Of a stretch of DNA of 64,000 nucleotides, positions 34,376 through 48,633 are shown piece by piece (position 1 is the stretch's first letter; the number at the start of each line of letters is the position of its first letter). Source of the DNA: Perkinsus chesapeaki (Eukaryota > Perkinsozoa > Perkinsida > Perkinsidae); contig JAAPAO010000033.1 in the NCBI GenBank assembly GCA_013115145.1, forward strand, positions 1 through 64,000, in the 5' to 3' direction. The notes under the pieces are model-generated. The model was given only the letters and a program-made list of their open reading frames with translations. It did no database searches and was not told the DNA's origin. The position numbers and the translations under genes are program-made.

Positions 34376-36339
34376 CTATTGTAGCCCATGGCTGCTGCTG
34401 TTGTTGTTGTCATCATCATCAGTCATCTCCATACTATTACGACCATCGACATGTCCGAATATCATTTGTTGTGCTTTTTGTGAAGTAACGATACAGGATA
34501 CTAGTTCGATACTGGCGGATAGCTGGATGACGATGAAGAGTAATAGTATAACTACTCGTTTACTCTCCTCATTACTTACCCCATCCTGAGCAGCACTTCC
34601 TAAGGCTATACATTGCTGGGATGTTGGGCATATGAGAGATGATGATGAGGAAGACGAGGAAGCAGGCTCTAAATTACTTGATATAATTACGCTAATTGTT
34701 CATGTATACCATTTTGTAGCTCAATATTCCTCCTTTGATGTCGTCCTTTAGGCCCTCTACCAGCTAATGGTACAGCTATAGATCCTGATGATGATGATGA
34801 TTTATGTTTCTTTGAGTGTCTCTCCCCTCCAGGCTTTTGTCCATTATCCATTGACCTATATAATATACCACATACCCTATATCTATAATATATTACCCAT
34901 GGTCCCCGCCTTGTTCCTCTATCCCCCCACCAATATCACTATGCTGGTGTTGCTGTTGTTCAGTTGTTGTTATATCCTTAGATGTTGATGATGCTCCTGC
35001 TATACGTCCTCTATCTGCAGTTATCTCTTCAAGACTAGCAGCCGTCTTAGCCCCAGCATCTGCTACCAACTTACGCAAGTACCTATAATATAATATACCA
35101 TCCCGTGGTAGTTCCCAATCATTACGGTAATTGTTGGTCTGCTGTTGTTGTTGTTGTCGTTGAGGAGAAGCCTTGCCCCTGACCCTCAGTATGGTATGAT
35201 AAAGGTGCTGAGCATAATAATGATACCCAACTAGAATTGGATAATTTCGAAAGTATAAGGTTATCCAATGGCGATTTTAAATATTCTACCTAAAACTATA
35301 CAGTAATATAACCACACGTATAACTACTACTAACCTGTAGTGCATAATAGCTATTAGCATGTGCACCAAAGTCCTGTACTTTATCCAATGGTATATTACC
35401 CACAACCCTAGCAGCACCATCAGCTGCTGTACCACTAGGAGCAGATGAGCTTTTCTCATATGTTCGAAATGCTCCTAATACACATTAATCCCTATCCTCC
35501 TTTAACTACTACCTATCTCTATTCTCCTCTGTGATGTTGTCTTCACTGGGTCTATAACTACAGCCACAAATGGTTCATTAGCTCTCTGATATAATCGTTG
35601 TGTTTCAACATCTGTATAAAGTCATAGCTTACAGGGCGATAATGGTAGTAGTAGTATCATCATTATTATAGTGTACCTACCTATTCCTGATAGCCAACAT
35701 CCATATCCTGGATGACTATGATACCATCCAACTACATTATCATTAGATACTTGTGTCTCATTAGATTCCACAAAATTTATCATAAACTCATTTGCAGCAG
35801 CACCAGCATTCACACTAACAATACAGCAGCAGCATCATCGCTTCAAAGATAGCAAAGCACATTATGTATATTACCGAGTTTCAGTGCCTTCAACAGGTAA
35901 AGGGAATGCATCAGTAATAATAAAGTCATTACCAACAATACGGCCCTATATACAATTATTTCTCCTGTATACCTCCCTAACTCCTATTACCTGCATTAAC
36001 CCCATAACTTCTATATCCCCACCAGATGCAACATGTGTAACCATCTTAACTACAGCATTAGCTGTTATTCTAGCCTAATAACCAATACACTTCCTACCGT
36101 AACTGTCATACTACCTTCTTAAAAAAATTAGGATCACTTTTCCAAGGCTTGGTAGTATGAAGCCTCTCTTGTTCATCAACAGATACAGGAGCATACCTGG
36201 ATGAGTGATGGACAGTATTTATCTATAGATATCACTGCTACACATCCTGCAAGTCCTTTGCTAGAGCTCTATTGTCCCCTATCCCTTTGCATAGACCCTC
36301 AAAGTGAGTATGACACTGCGAAGTATTAATAGTTGCCAT
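34376..36339 (-). CDS. CSN5: COP9 signalosome subunit 5 (CSN5/JAB1), JAMM deneddylase
   Basis: CSN5 is the zinc metalloprotease of the COP9 signalosome that cleaves NEDD8 from cullins. The start at 36339 gives [19 protein letters not shown], then [20 protein letters not shown]. Next come [20 protein letters not shown] with VMGLM (JAMM Glu region), [11 protein letters not shown] and [19 protein letters not shown] with the HSHP...S...D zinc ligands; the Asp follows the intron. Then come [38 protein letters not shown] and [20 protein letters not shown]. The tail is longer and more Gln/Ser-rich than in animals, and a final exon reads [17 protein letters not shown] before an acidic end and a stop at 34376. 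All catalytic residues are present. Confidence 0.93.
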
Positions 36340-36576
36340 AGCCAAGCCAGAGAGGGCCAATGATGATGCTGTTGCTGTAGGGTTATTAAGGCATTACGAC
36401 TTGGTACGCGACAACAGACAGAAGAAGGAAAGTATATTAACAATAGGCACGAGAAATAGCAGAGAATTAGTGGTATACCCTGTGAAGATAAATTGATTAG
36501 ATCATCATCATTATGGAAATTATGGTGACAGCATGGTGTAGGGTAACGGAGCAACATCTTCAATAGAGAAAGAAGC

Positions 36577-38492
36577 TCAACGGAATAGTTCTGGAGCACC
36601 CAAGGAGTCAACATTCTCCCAACGCTTATTAGCATCAACCTAAACAAAGACAATCATAACAACAGAAGTTAGTAGCGTTCTAATAGTATTACCCAATTCT
36701 GTGATACAATAGGATGACCGAATGAATCATCCCTACATAACTGGAATTCAATATCACCACTAGGTGTAGGTGCCAAACAATAACTATTCCACATAAGCCT
36801 ATTATCTTCTAATTCAAAGTGTTGATTATCATTACCAATCATACACCAATAACTAACTGGACGAGCTCCTTCTCTATTAGCACTAGCTGCATCTAGACAT
36901 CTATCTTCTCCTATTGTTTTTAATATTCTACCCTTATCTTGCCAATAAAACCTTTGTGATTTATCATCAGGATTACAATTAGTTTCAACCCTAAATACAC
37001 CATTACGATGAGTTAGACATCCTTGTGATGTTTGTAACATAAAGCTCTGATAGGCCATATCATTAGCAGCAACCAATGGATCACGGAATTTAGTTAGGAA
37101 CCAATCAAAGTCATTAGGACACTTCCTATTAACTTGTGATATATCATCGGCAAGCCATTCATTAAACGGTAATGATGGTTGCCTTAACTGTGATGATGTT
37201 ACTAAATACCCTGGTCCAATGGTAACCTCTGATAACCGGGATACAATAATCTATTATTAAGTATAGGTACGGCATAAGTAGTAGTTAAATTATTATATTA
37301 CCTGTCCACCACAAAGCCATGTTCTCATACTAAGGCTTAGAGCAAGATGATCTTTTAATAATTTCTGATTAGTATCAACCTCATTGAGCCAAAACTTAGT
37401 AGTTGCAAAGACTGCTAACTGTGGTAATACTGGACTCTAAAGATAGAAATTATACTATTATTATTATAATATATAAACATACTTCATCAAGCTTATCAAT
37501 ATTAAGTGATGTTATCTGATAGCTGCTGCTCACTGCCCCTTGTACCCTAAAGTAGTTGTATACCATCCCAAATAATATTATTTATTATTATTATTATTAC
37601 CTGGTAGTTCCACTATAGTGTACTACTGGTATTGCAATACTATATTTCCTTACTAATGCCTCTCGTACAATACCATTTAACCAATCATGTGCAAGTCCAG
37701 TAACTCCTGCTTGTACCTAATATATCCTATACTCTACCCCTATTTAAAATTATCATACAAAGACTATAGTATCAGTTTGATCACTAGTACACTCCACATA
37801 CTTTGGCATTTTCTCAGACGAGCAATAGCGTACCTGTAATAACCATGAGCTACTAATAAAGATCTCATCGTTACATATGGATTGGTAGCACCTACACCAC
37901 CATCCAGTGCTATATCCTCTGGAGCATATAGAATAACTTCCTTAATAAGACTTTTAGAACTATTCTCCAAAACCTCATCAATTGTCTTAGATATATCACT
38001 AGATGTTATTTTTCCTCCTTCTAATGCACGTGGTACATATACCATAACTGATACATATGGATAACTAGCTGATCTTAACTCATCTCCAGCTTTATATTCA
38101 ACATGCTGGAATCCTTCACCTATTACGTATGTATCACTAATGTAGTGATATTGTTATTATTACTAGCTGTTGAATCCATACTATGTATCCATGCACTATT
38201 ATTGTTATAATCTCTTAAACTAACTATTAATGCTATTTGATTAGCTAGTAGCAATGCAGTTATTATAGAGAACCGCATATCCCTACGGAATATAATAAAC
38301 ACTAATAAGCTCATAGCACCCATTGCTATTGCCATACCAATGCCTGAGGTAAAGGTATATACTCTACGCCTTCCCTCCCCCTTTAATACCTGTCCATCGT
38401 AAAGGCTTTATTATCCCTAGAGCCAGAGCAGGGCCTATTAGAAGGCAAAGACGAGCCAGTATTGGGCTACCACGACCATGTTTACCAGCCAT
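36577..38492 (-). CDS. Polypeptide GalNAc-transferase-like protein with ricin-type lectin domain and multi-span N-terminus
   Basis: GalNAc-transferases start mucin-type O-glycosylation in the Golgi. The C-terminal half fits the family: VFATTKFWLNEVDTN and LALSLSMRTWLCGGQ (the Gal/GalNAc-T motif), SRLSEVTIGPGYLV, RKCPNDFDWFLTKFRDP, then a ricin B-type lectin domain with CLTHRNGVF, RCLDAASANREGARP and HFELEDNRLMWNSYCL. It ends VDANKRWENVDSLGAPELFR with the stop at 36577. The first catalytic part is odd. YPYVSVMVYVPRA and EVILYAPEDIALDGG stand where the nucleotide-binding strand and DxH metal motif should be, and no clear DxH is seen. Upstream there are at least three hydrophobic segments (for example MAIAMGAMSLLVFIIF) rather than one. 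The start and first splice are unresolved, so two genes are possible. Confidence 0.6.
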
Positions 38493-38861
38493 AGTAGAGA
38501 TAAAAAATGCAGCTAGGATAAACAGAATATGTAATTCCAGAACAAAACTTATTACAGGGCCTTAAAGATTAACCTATGATATGCATCAAAGCATCGACTG
38601 GTAGGTTCACATACAAACTGAGACTGGTAGGTAACTGGTAGCTGCGACGTTATATAAATAGTGAAAGCTTATCAATGTTATATCCGTTAGTTATTATACT
38701 AAGGATACATAATAAACACGCTCCAGTAGAAAAGTTCAAGTGCTCCATTCTCACGTACAATTGCACACGACAATAGTTTTTCTCAAGTTGATCTAACGCA
38801 TGCGTGCAATAGAATTGTGTGCTGCTGCTGACCACCACATTCGGTTGGCATTGCTCAGTAT
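38493..38861. other. Divergent intergenic region
   Basis: It lies between a minus-strand membrane protein and a plus-strand RAP-like gene, so it probably holds both promoters. A minus-strand frame (38500-38560) encodes a hydrophobic stretch that may be the true 5' exon of the glycosyltransferase-like gene. Nothing else is recognised. Confidence 0.4.
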
Positions 38862-41346
38862 ATGTTTATTAATTTATCAAGCCGACGTCGGATATCTACA
38901 ACAGCTCTAGCAGTGCGTAGGAGGCCAGCATCAAAGGGTGCTATAACAGGGACAATAACAGAGGCCGAACAAGTTGCTTTATTATCACCTAAGAATCAAT
39001 CACATTATGTAGAACGGGCAGCTATGATGATGTCAAATGCTAGTATTGGGAACGAATCTAATGAAGTAATAATAGCCATGTAGAAGGGAGGGAGCAACTT
39101 GGGTTACTCAGTTACAAGCATATACAAGCCCAATAACAGCAGAGGTCCTTACAGTAATAGCACATACTCTTATTGAACGTATTAATGAGCTTGATGGGAA
39201 GGATTGTTATAGGATGATTATGGTATAATAACATTACTATTCTTATAATATATTAATAGGTTTAGGGATTAGGAAGCCTTGGCCTTTTATCACCACCATC
39301 TTTAACATTATTAACTGCTAGACTTAATAAATCTATAAAGGATCTACGATTAGAGGAGGTAGTTGATATAGCTAAACAGATAGTAAGGGCAGGTTTAGTG
39401 GATCATGGGGTAATAATAACACTACTACAATAATATATATATTATATACCTTAGGTCCCGCTCTTTGTCCTAGTGTCTCGTACAGTAGCTATGAAATTAA
39501 GCCTTACTACTGGTAAAGATCTATCAAGGCTCATTACTGCCTTTGCTGATGCTGGTATTACTGATGTTGCATTCTTTGATCGGTATGAGGAAGTATTCTA
39601 TACTCTTCCCATTTATCTCCTCTTAGTCTCGGTATACACCTTAGCGGTGTTATCCATACCTTGACTGTTGGGGTATTAATAGATGCATTAATGGGATTTG
39701 CACGTCTACGTATGCGACATGATCTACTCTTATTAAAAGCATCTGGTAATATAACTATGTTCTACTATTACCACTCCTATTACAGATGTACTTGCTTCTA
39801 AGATTGGTCAATTGGATGCCCAGCAACTATGTCAAGTAGCCTTTGTGTATGGTCGCTTTGAACAGGTCCATCCTGCCTTACATGAGGCTTTAGAAAGGCA
39901 AATGGGGAAGGTATTAAGGTATGCAGTCATTCAACAGTTAGACTCTCCTTTTATAGGTGTTTGTTATAACTGCACCTGATGTTGCTGGTCAATTACCCCT
40001 TGCCTCTATATGTGATTTGACTATATCAATAGCTGTATTAGACTTGCAGTGGGTTGGACAGAGGGCTTACCTAGAATACATGTTAAATAACGCTGATTGG
40101 GATGAGATACCAATGCCTGGTATGACAGTATTACTCCTACTATTACATACCAGTTAGGACGTGTATGTGCATCAATGGCCCGTCTTAAAGCTACCCCTCC
40201 CTTATCAGCATTTAGACGGGCAGCATCTTGTAGCAGTATAGAAGTATGTGATTGGCTAGCTGCTTGTGGTGATATAGCTGAACGAGGATATGATATTAGC
40301 TCTGATGACTTTAAGAGTATTATAATGTAATATATCAGTGGGAGCCTGATAGCATTATTATTAGGCTCACTGCTAATCGTATGGTATCCCAGTTAGTATC
40401 TATTATATCAACCTTAACAATACGTGATGTAGCTGTAGTATTAAGAGCTATACGCCTATTACCACCATCATTTGCTAATCAATGTAATGATATCATTCCG
40501 GCACTTGAGGTAAGTCCAATGATTGTCACTTATTTACAACCATTAATAATAGTAGGCTCGTTACAGTGAGTTATGTAGTAGACTAGGTAAGGGTAGTATA
40601 CCTCCCCGTATAGCTGTATCTGTTATGTATTCAAGGCTATTATTAAATAGGCCTATAACACAAGAGGGAGTGCAAGTAAGATATTAACATATATCCTTAG
40701 TATCCTGGAGTAGACTCGTAGTATAATAGATACTTGTAGATGAGCTTCATAGCTTACCACCAGACCTTAGAGATGATGATCCTCATCAACTTGCTGTTAT
40801 ACAATACATACTTGGCTTAAATACAGGTAATACTAGGATCAATGTGGGTTAACAAGTATTATAATTAGTGTAGTTACAAACTATCAACCAACCTTAAGAT
40901 ATTCCCCACATGGACATGATATCCTACTAGCTCTGGGTGGCCCTACTAGGGATGGTCAAAGGCGTATTGGGTGTAGAGAGGGACCCTTCCAAATTGATGT
41001 TATTGACACCACGTTAGATCCAGCTACTATGTAATATCGATGTATTACTATATACTATCTAATATACAGATACATATGCCTTAGTGGTATAGACTTTGCG
41101 ATGGATGGTGATTTAAGTAACTATACTAAAGTACGATTAGAAGCCTTGCATAGTAGAGGAGGATGGCCAAGAGTTATACCAATAGCTAGTCGAAGCTGGA
41201 GAATGGCTGTTGATAAGGAAGCATTCCTACATGAAGCTACTAATAAAGGGGAGGGATGGACTAACTCGGTACGGACTACACAACCGTCCAACACTCCTGG
41301 TATAAAATCCGCATGTGTTTCTGATACTAATTCACGTTTCAGTTGA
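38862..41346 (+). CDS. Mitochondrial helical-repeat protein with RAP-like C-terminus
   Basis: The start MFINLSSRRRISTTALAVRR has the Arg/Ser/Thr-rich, acid-free look of a mitochondrial leader. The body consists of helical repeats, for example LRLEEVVDIAKQIVRAGLVD, LSRLITAFADAGITDVAFF, QLCQVAFVYGRFEQVHPALH and VVLRAIRLLPPSFANQC. The last exon reads NYTKVRLEALHSRGGWPRVI, then a Trp and DKEAFLHEATN, resembling the RAP domain that ends FASTK and apicomplexan heptatricopeptide proteins. Such proteins bind organellar transcripts or rRNA fragments. The stop is at 41346. Introns of about 40-50 nt interrupt it. It is transcribed in tandem with NSUN2, 80 bp upstream of it. The RAP call rests on pattern only. 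Confidence 0.6.
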
Positions 41347-41428
41347 CTATAGATATGACTTTAGTTGTTGTTGATATAGTGTTGTATTTATCCATATAGT
41401 AGTAGTAGTTAACCATACATTAACCGTA

Positions 41429-44344
<2,916 letters not shown>

Positions 44345-44474
44345 ATGATGATAATACTAATATCATCTAACGTATCTACTGTCTAATATAAGGATTTGTG
44401 TTAGTAATAACCCATACTACTATTTACAACAACAAACACTTATATAAATAATGAAACATACAGATATGACACTT

Positions 44475-45219
44475 TTAAGCATCTTCACACCATTTATTCT
44501 CCTCACGTAGCTGATATAACAAATAATATATAATAATAAATAATACTATTACTTGTGCCTCCTCTTCTGGTGTGAAGTCATTAACGATATTGAATTGTTT
44601 ACGAATCTCTTCAGTTGTCTTACCCTTAATCATAGATGCAACCTAGATAAAGGTATGTATCCAGTAGATGGGGAGTAATAATACCTTAGCACAAGTGAGA
44701 TCCAATAGAGGTTTAATATCCATATAGTTAGCAGCCAATATTAGTTCGAATAACATCTCCTAGTATAATAACCTTAGTAATGCTACTAATGCTCATATTA
44801 CCTGTTCAACATTAACGTATTCACAGTCCCAATCACTGACACCACATTCAGCCAAGTTAGTTGACTTAAGAGGTTTAGTTATCTCATCGGGCGGGTTATC
44901 CTTATGATGCTTACAATACTCAATCACCTACATCATATTAGGCAACTTACACTATCACAATGAAATTACCACACTACACTATAAGGAACCCATCTATATT
45001 ACCTTGGCCAATATAGCAGTCTTTACATTAGGTAAAGGTATCTCTTCATCAACACCACCATCCTCTACCATATTCTGGATAAGGTTTGACATACAAGCGA
45101 CATCCGTCTAAGAGTGAATACTCCGGCTATTAACCCCAATACCATATTACCGGAACTTCAAAGACCTCTCCTTGAGAAGACCTCAACATAACCATATCCC
45201 CTTCGTTGGTAGTAGTCAT
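44475..45219 (-). CDS. SKP1: SKP1 (SCF ubiquitin ligase adaptor), copy A
   Basis: SKP1 links F-box proteins to cullin-1 in SCF ubiquitin ligases. The start at 45219 gives [20 protein letters not shown], then the BTB-like fold with [20 protein letters not shown]. After that come [20 protein letters not shown], the loop [42 protein letters not shown] and [20 protein letters not shown]. The C-terminal F-box-binding helices are [14 protein letters not shown] and [10 protein letters not shown], with the stop at 44475. About five short introns sit at the same places as in copy B. The WCED end is the standard terminus of the family. Confidence 0.93.
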
Positions 45220-45360
45220 AGTTATATAATACAATATCTAATAATTATTATCTACTAAACTAGGATCATATTAAATAATGAGAATATGTTAGTGTGTGAA
45301 ATGTGTAGATAACAATAATTATCACATAGCATTATTATTATCCTGGAAGTTAGGTTTACC

Positions 45361-46078
45361 CTAAGCATCTTCACACCATCTATTCTCCTCTCGTACCTAT
45401 AATTAATAACATATTTCACGCACCATATTCTTACTTTAGCCTCCTCTTCTGGTGTAAAGTCATTAACGATATTGAATTGTTTACGAATTTCCTCGGGTGT
45501 TTTACCCTTAATCATAGATGCAACCTAAATATATCAATCATACATACATATATATTTAAATTAATTACCTTAGCACAGGTAAGGTCTAATAGGGGTTTAA
45601 TGTCCAAGTAGTTAGCAGCCAGAATTAGTTCAAATAGTACTTCCTAATATTATTGATAATAATTCAGTGATATATACATTATTACTTGTTCAATGTTAAC
45701 GTATTCACAGTCCCAATCACTGACACCACATTCAGCAAGACTAGTGGATTTAAGTGGTTTAGTTATCTCATCAGGTGGAGTATCTTTATGATGCTTACAA
45801 TACTCAATCACCTAGTACAGTGAGTAAGATATAACGTTTATTTATATTAATAACCCTATTTTACCTTAGCCAATATAGCAGTCTTTACATTAGGTAAAGG
45901 TATCTCTTCATCAATACCACCATCCTCTACCATATTCTGGATAAGGTTTGACATACAAGCGACTGCGGACTGAAATGATGTCAATAAAGCCACCAAGTAG
46001 ATCATGAGATATTACCTCCACTTCAAATACCTCACCTTGGGAGGAACGTAATTGTATCATATCACTGGAGGACGCCAT
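45361..46078 (-). CDS. SKP1: SKP1 (SCF ubiquitin ligase adaptor), copy B
   Basis: This second, complete SKP1 gene lies directly upstream of copy A in tandem; only about 140 bp separate the copy B stop from the copy A start. The start at 46078 gives [20 protein letters not shown]. The body is nearly identical in sequence to copy A ([38 protein letters not shown]-like, [15 protein letters not shown]). The end is [10 protein letters not shown] with the stop at 45361. The N-terminal residues, the intron sequences and many third positions differ, so the duplication is not very recent, or the coding parts are under strong selection or gene conversion. Both copies look functional. Confidence 0.93.
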
Positions 46079-46190
46079 GGTAAAAGGTCCACAACGCTGA
46101 CGGATAACAAGAATGCTCAAGTGTGATGTCCATCTATAACGGTGCTCCGCTCCGCTCAAAAGTAGCGCACGATTTGCTTTTTTGTTTTTG

Positions 46191-48189
46191 ATATCGGGTT
46201 GTTGCACTGAAATGGCATCTTATGCTCCTCCTCCTACTGCTACTCCGAATGAATCTCCTATGAATGGTATATCAGAGGCAATTGATACTATTATACATAA
46301 TAAACTATGTGCAGTAAATCCACATGATCCAACATGTAAGGGAACTCATCCATTTGGAGGTAGTATAATGATTATATATAACTTAGATATTATTAATATA
46401 TTATTAGATACAATACATAATAATCATACATGGTGGGGATATGGTAAAGGTGGTTTACAACAGGCTAATGTAATAATCATACTATTATATTATAGCGTTA
46501 CTTTAGGTAAGGAAAGATGGTGAATGTGAAGGTGTACAGCTTATACCTATTGATAAGGTTGCTGATACTAATATTATACAGGGTATACAAAGACATAGGC
46601 CATATCAAGTAATAATATATTATATTACCTTCAAGACAGATATAGGTACTACTTCAAGAACACGGTGGATTGAATCTATTATCATGTAGCATAGTGCCTA
46701 GACAGCTGGCTAAAGGGAAGTATTGTAACATGATAGATGACCATGGATTTCTATGGTATTATATAGCTGTGTTAAAGTAATGTTATTAATAGTAGTAATT
46801 ATAGGAGGAGTAATTATAATATACTACTACTCCAATTAAAGTATGATAAGTGATGGAGCATCCGCTTCTACAGCACCTATTAATCATCCAACAGTTAAGA
46901 AGAGTATTACTCATCTGACCGATAATATAGATAATCATCCTTGTCTTGCAAATAGGAGATTTATTAGGTTAGTAGTAGGTATTGTAATAAAGAGTAGGTG
47001 TTGGAATAGGTATTCTACCAGTGGTACTAATAACAAATTATCTAATATACCCGTTAAGCGATACACCGATAGGAATTTTGAAATCCAGACAGGTAGCATA
47101 CGGTGTCTGATGAGTAGAGTGGGTTATATAGGATTTCCTTCCCTTGGTCGGAATAGGAGACTATCGGACTGTATCCTAGGACAGGTAATCCAGGCAGTGT
47201 GGTAGTAGTAGAATGGTGGTATAAGTAATGGTAGTATGTAGGAACTAGCTACACCTAGAGTACATGACCTACTAACTGATAATTGTATGGCACCTAAGAA
47301 GGATCATGGTAATATTAATAATAGGTTATAGAACGATAAGAAATAGGATTAGGTGGTGGCGGTGAAAGGATAGGATTACTAGCATCACCAGCTGATTTAG
47401 CATCAAGATTTGATGAAACTCTTAATAGGATGACACCTGTATCATCTGTTAAGAAGATGACTATAGAGGAGGAAGAGAATAGTAATGAGAGGGAGGTGAT
47501 AGAGGGATAGGTCATAAGGCTACCAACCGTGCATGATGTACAGATGGAGAATGAGGCAATTGCTAATAGTCTAACAGCTAGGGCTGATGAGATGCTAAAT
47601 CACTTTGCCACCACCCAACCACCAACTAGGAGACATTTTTCGAGGTAATACTCTACTTACTCGGTATATCAAATATCTGACAAGGTATTCGGCAGCGGTC
47701 CATCCAAGTGATGCGATAAGGAAGACTAATGAAGCAGTTGCTGCTCGTACAGCACGACGTAGGAGTAAGAATGTTAAGTCGGCGGATAGATTGGATAAGG
47801 CGACCAATTGCAGCAGGTATTGGTAATTTGAACAATGAGATTGAGGATGAAGAACTAGGGTCACCTATTAATCAAGAACTCATTGATGGTGTATGTAGTA
47901 TGCCTTATATGTGAGTATATGTCCAATATGTTAGGTGGAGATGGTTAGTGATATAGCATCATCACCAAGTAGATCGGATAATATTACTATGACACCCGCG
48001 GCAGCAGCATCAGCAGCTGGTACGCCATCAGGACAGGTGAATATTGCCTAATGTTATATAATAATGTATGGTATTTAGAAGGATGATGATGATGATGCGA
48101 TATCCAAATCTTCCCCACCAACATTCAAAAGGCGTAGATCTGCCCGACTATCTGGGTCTGGTAAACGTTCTAGAATGTCTGAAAATTAG
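46191..48189 (+). CDS. Unknown multi-exon protein with basic C-terminus
   Basis: I do not recognise it. The start at 46191 gives MASYAPPPTATPNESPMNGI, then CAVNPHDPTCKGTHPFGG, KDGECEGVQLIPIDKVADTN, YYFKNTVDLNLLSCSIVPRQ, NMIDDHGFLWYYI and PINHPTVKKSITHLTDNIDN. Later come LASPADLASRFDETLNRMTP with MTIEEEENSNER, QMENEAIANSLTARADEMLN, NLNNEIEDEELGSPINQELI and a final exon SPPTFKRRRSARLSGSGKRS, ending at 48189. The last part looks like a nuclear-localisation signal, so a nuclear protein is likely. It is transcribed divergently from SKP1 copy B across about 110 bp. Splice phases in the middle are not resolved, so two small genes remain possible. Confidence 0.5.
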
Positions 48190-48633
48190 GATGATTATGA
48201 TTTAATTAATATTGATTGATATAGAATGCAAGTGTAATCATAATAACTGGTCTCTACTATCCATGCTACTACTACTATCCATGCCACTTAGTAGTGTTGT
48301 GTTGTAAGTGTTATACTACTATCCAATTGCGCCTTTGTTGTATTGCCTGTCACACCAACGATAAGTTGGCATTATTGCGCAACGCGAGGGACGGTCGCAA
48401 TACAAAGACAGCACTGCTGTTCACTACAGTACTGCTGTGTCATCACAGTGGGTCTTTGTTACTGGCGTCATGTCTGATATTGTAGTTTGATGTATGGTTC
48501 GTTATTACTAACATGACTGGTAACATAACATAATAATATCATTTAATGGATACTGTTATTCATAGCACATTCATAACATCATAGACGCATTAGACTAATA
48601 CTTATATCATACGTTAACTATAAGACTTTGCTT
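48190..48633. other. Convergent intergenic region with nested small palindromes
   Basis: It lies between the ends of the unknown plus gene and the macroglobulin gene. From 48331 to 48475 the DNA is less AT-rich than its surroundings and holds nested inverted repeats: CCAAC/GTTGG at 48355-48369 and ACAGCA-C-TGCTGT at 48408-48420. Imperfect longer arms lie at 48332-48351 and 48389-48409. It could be a small hairpin element. Confidence 0.5.
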
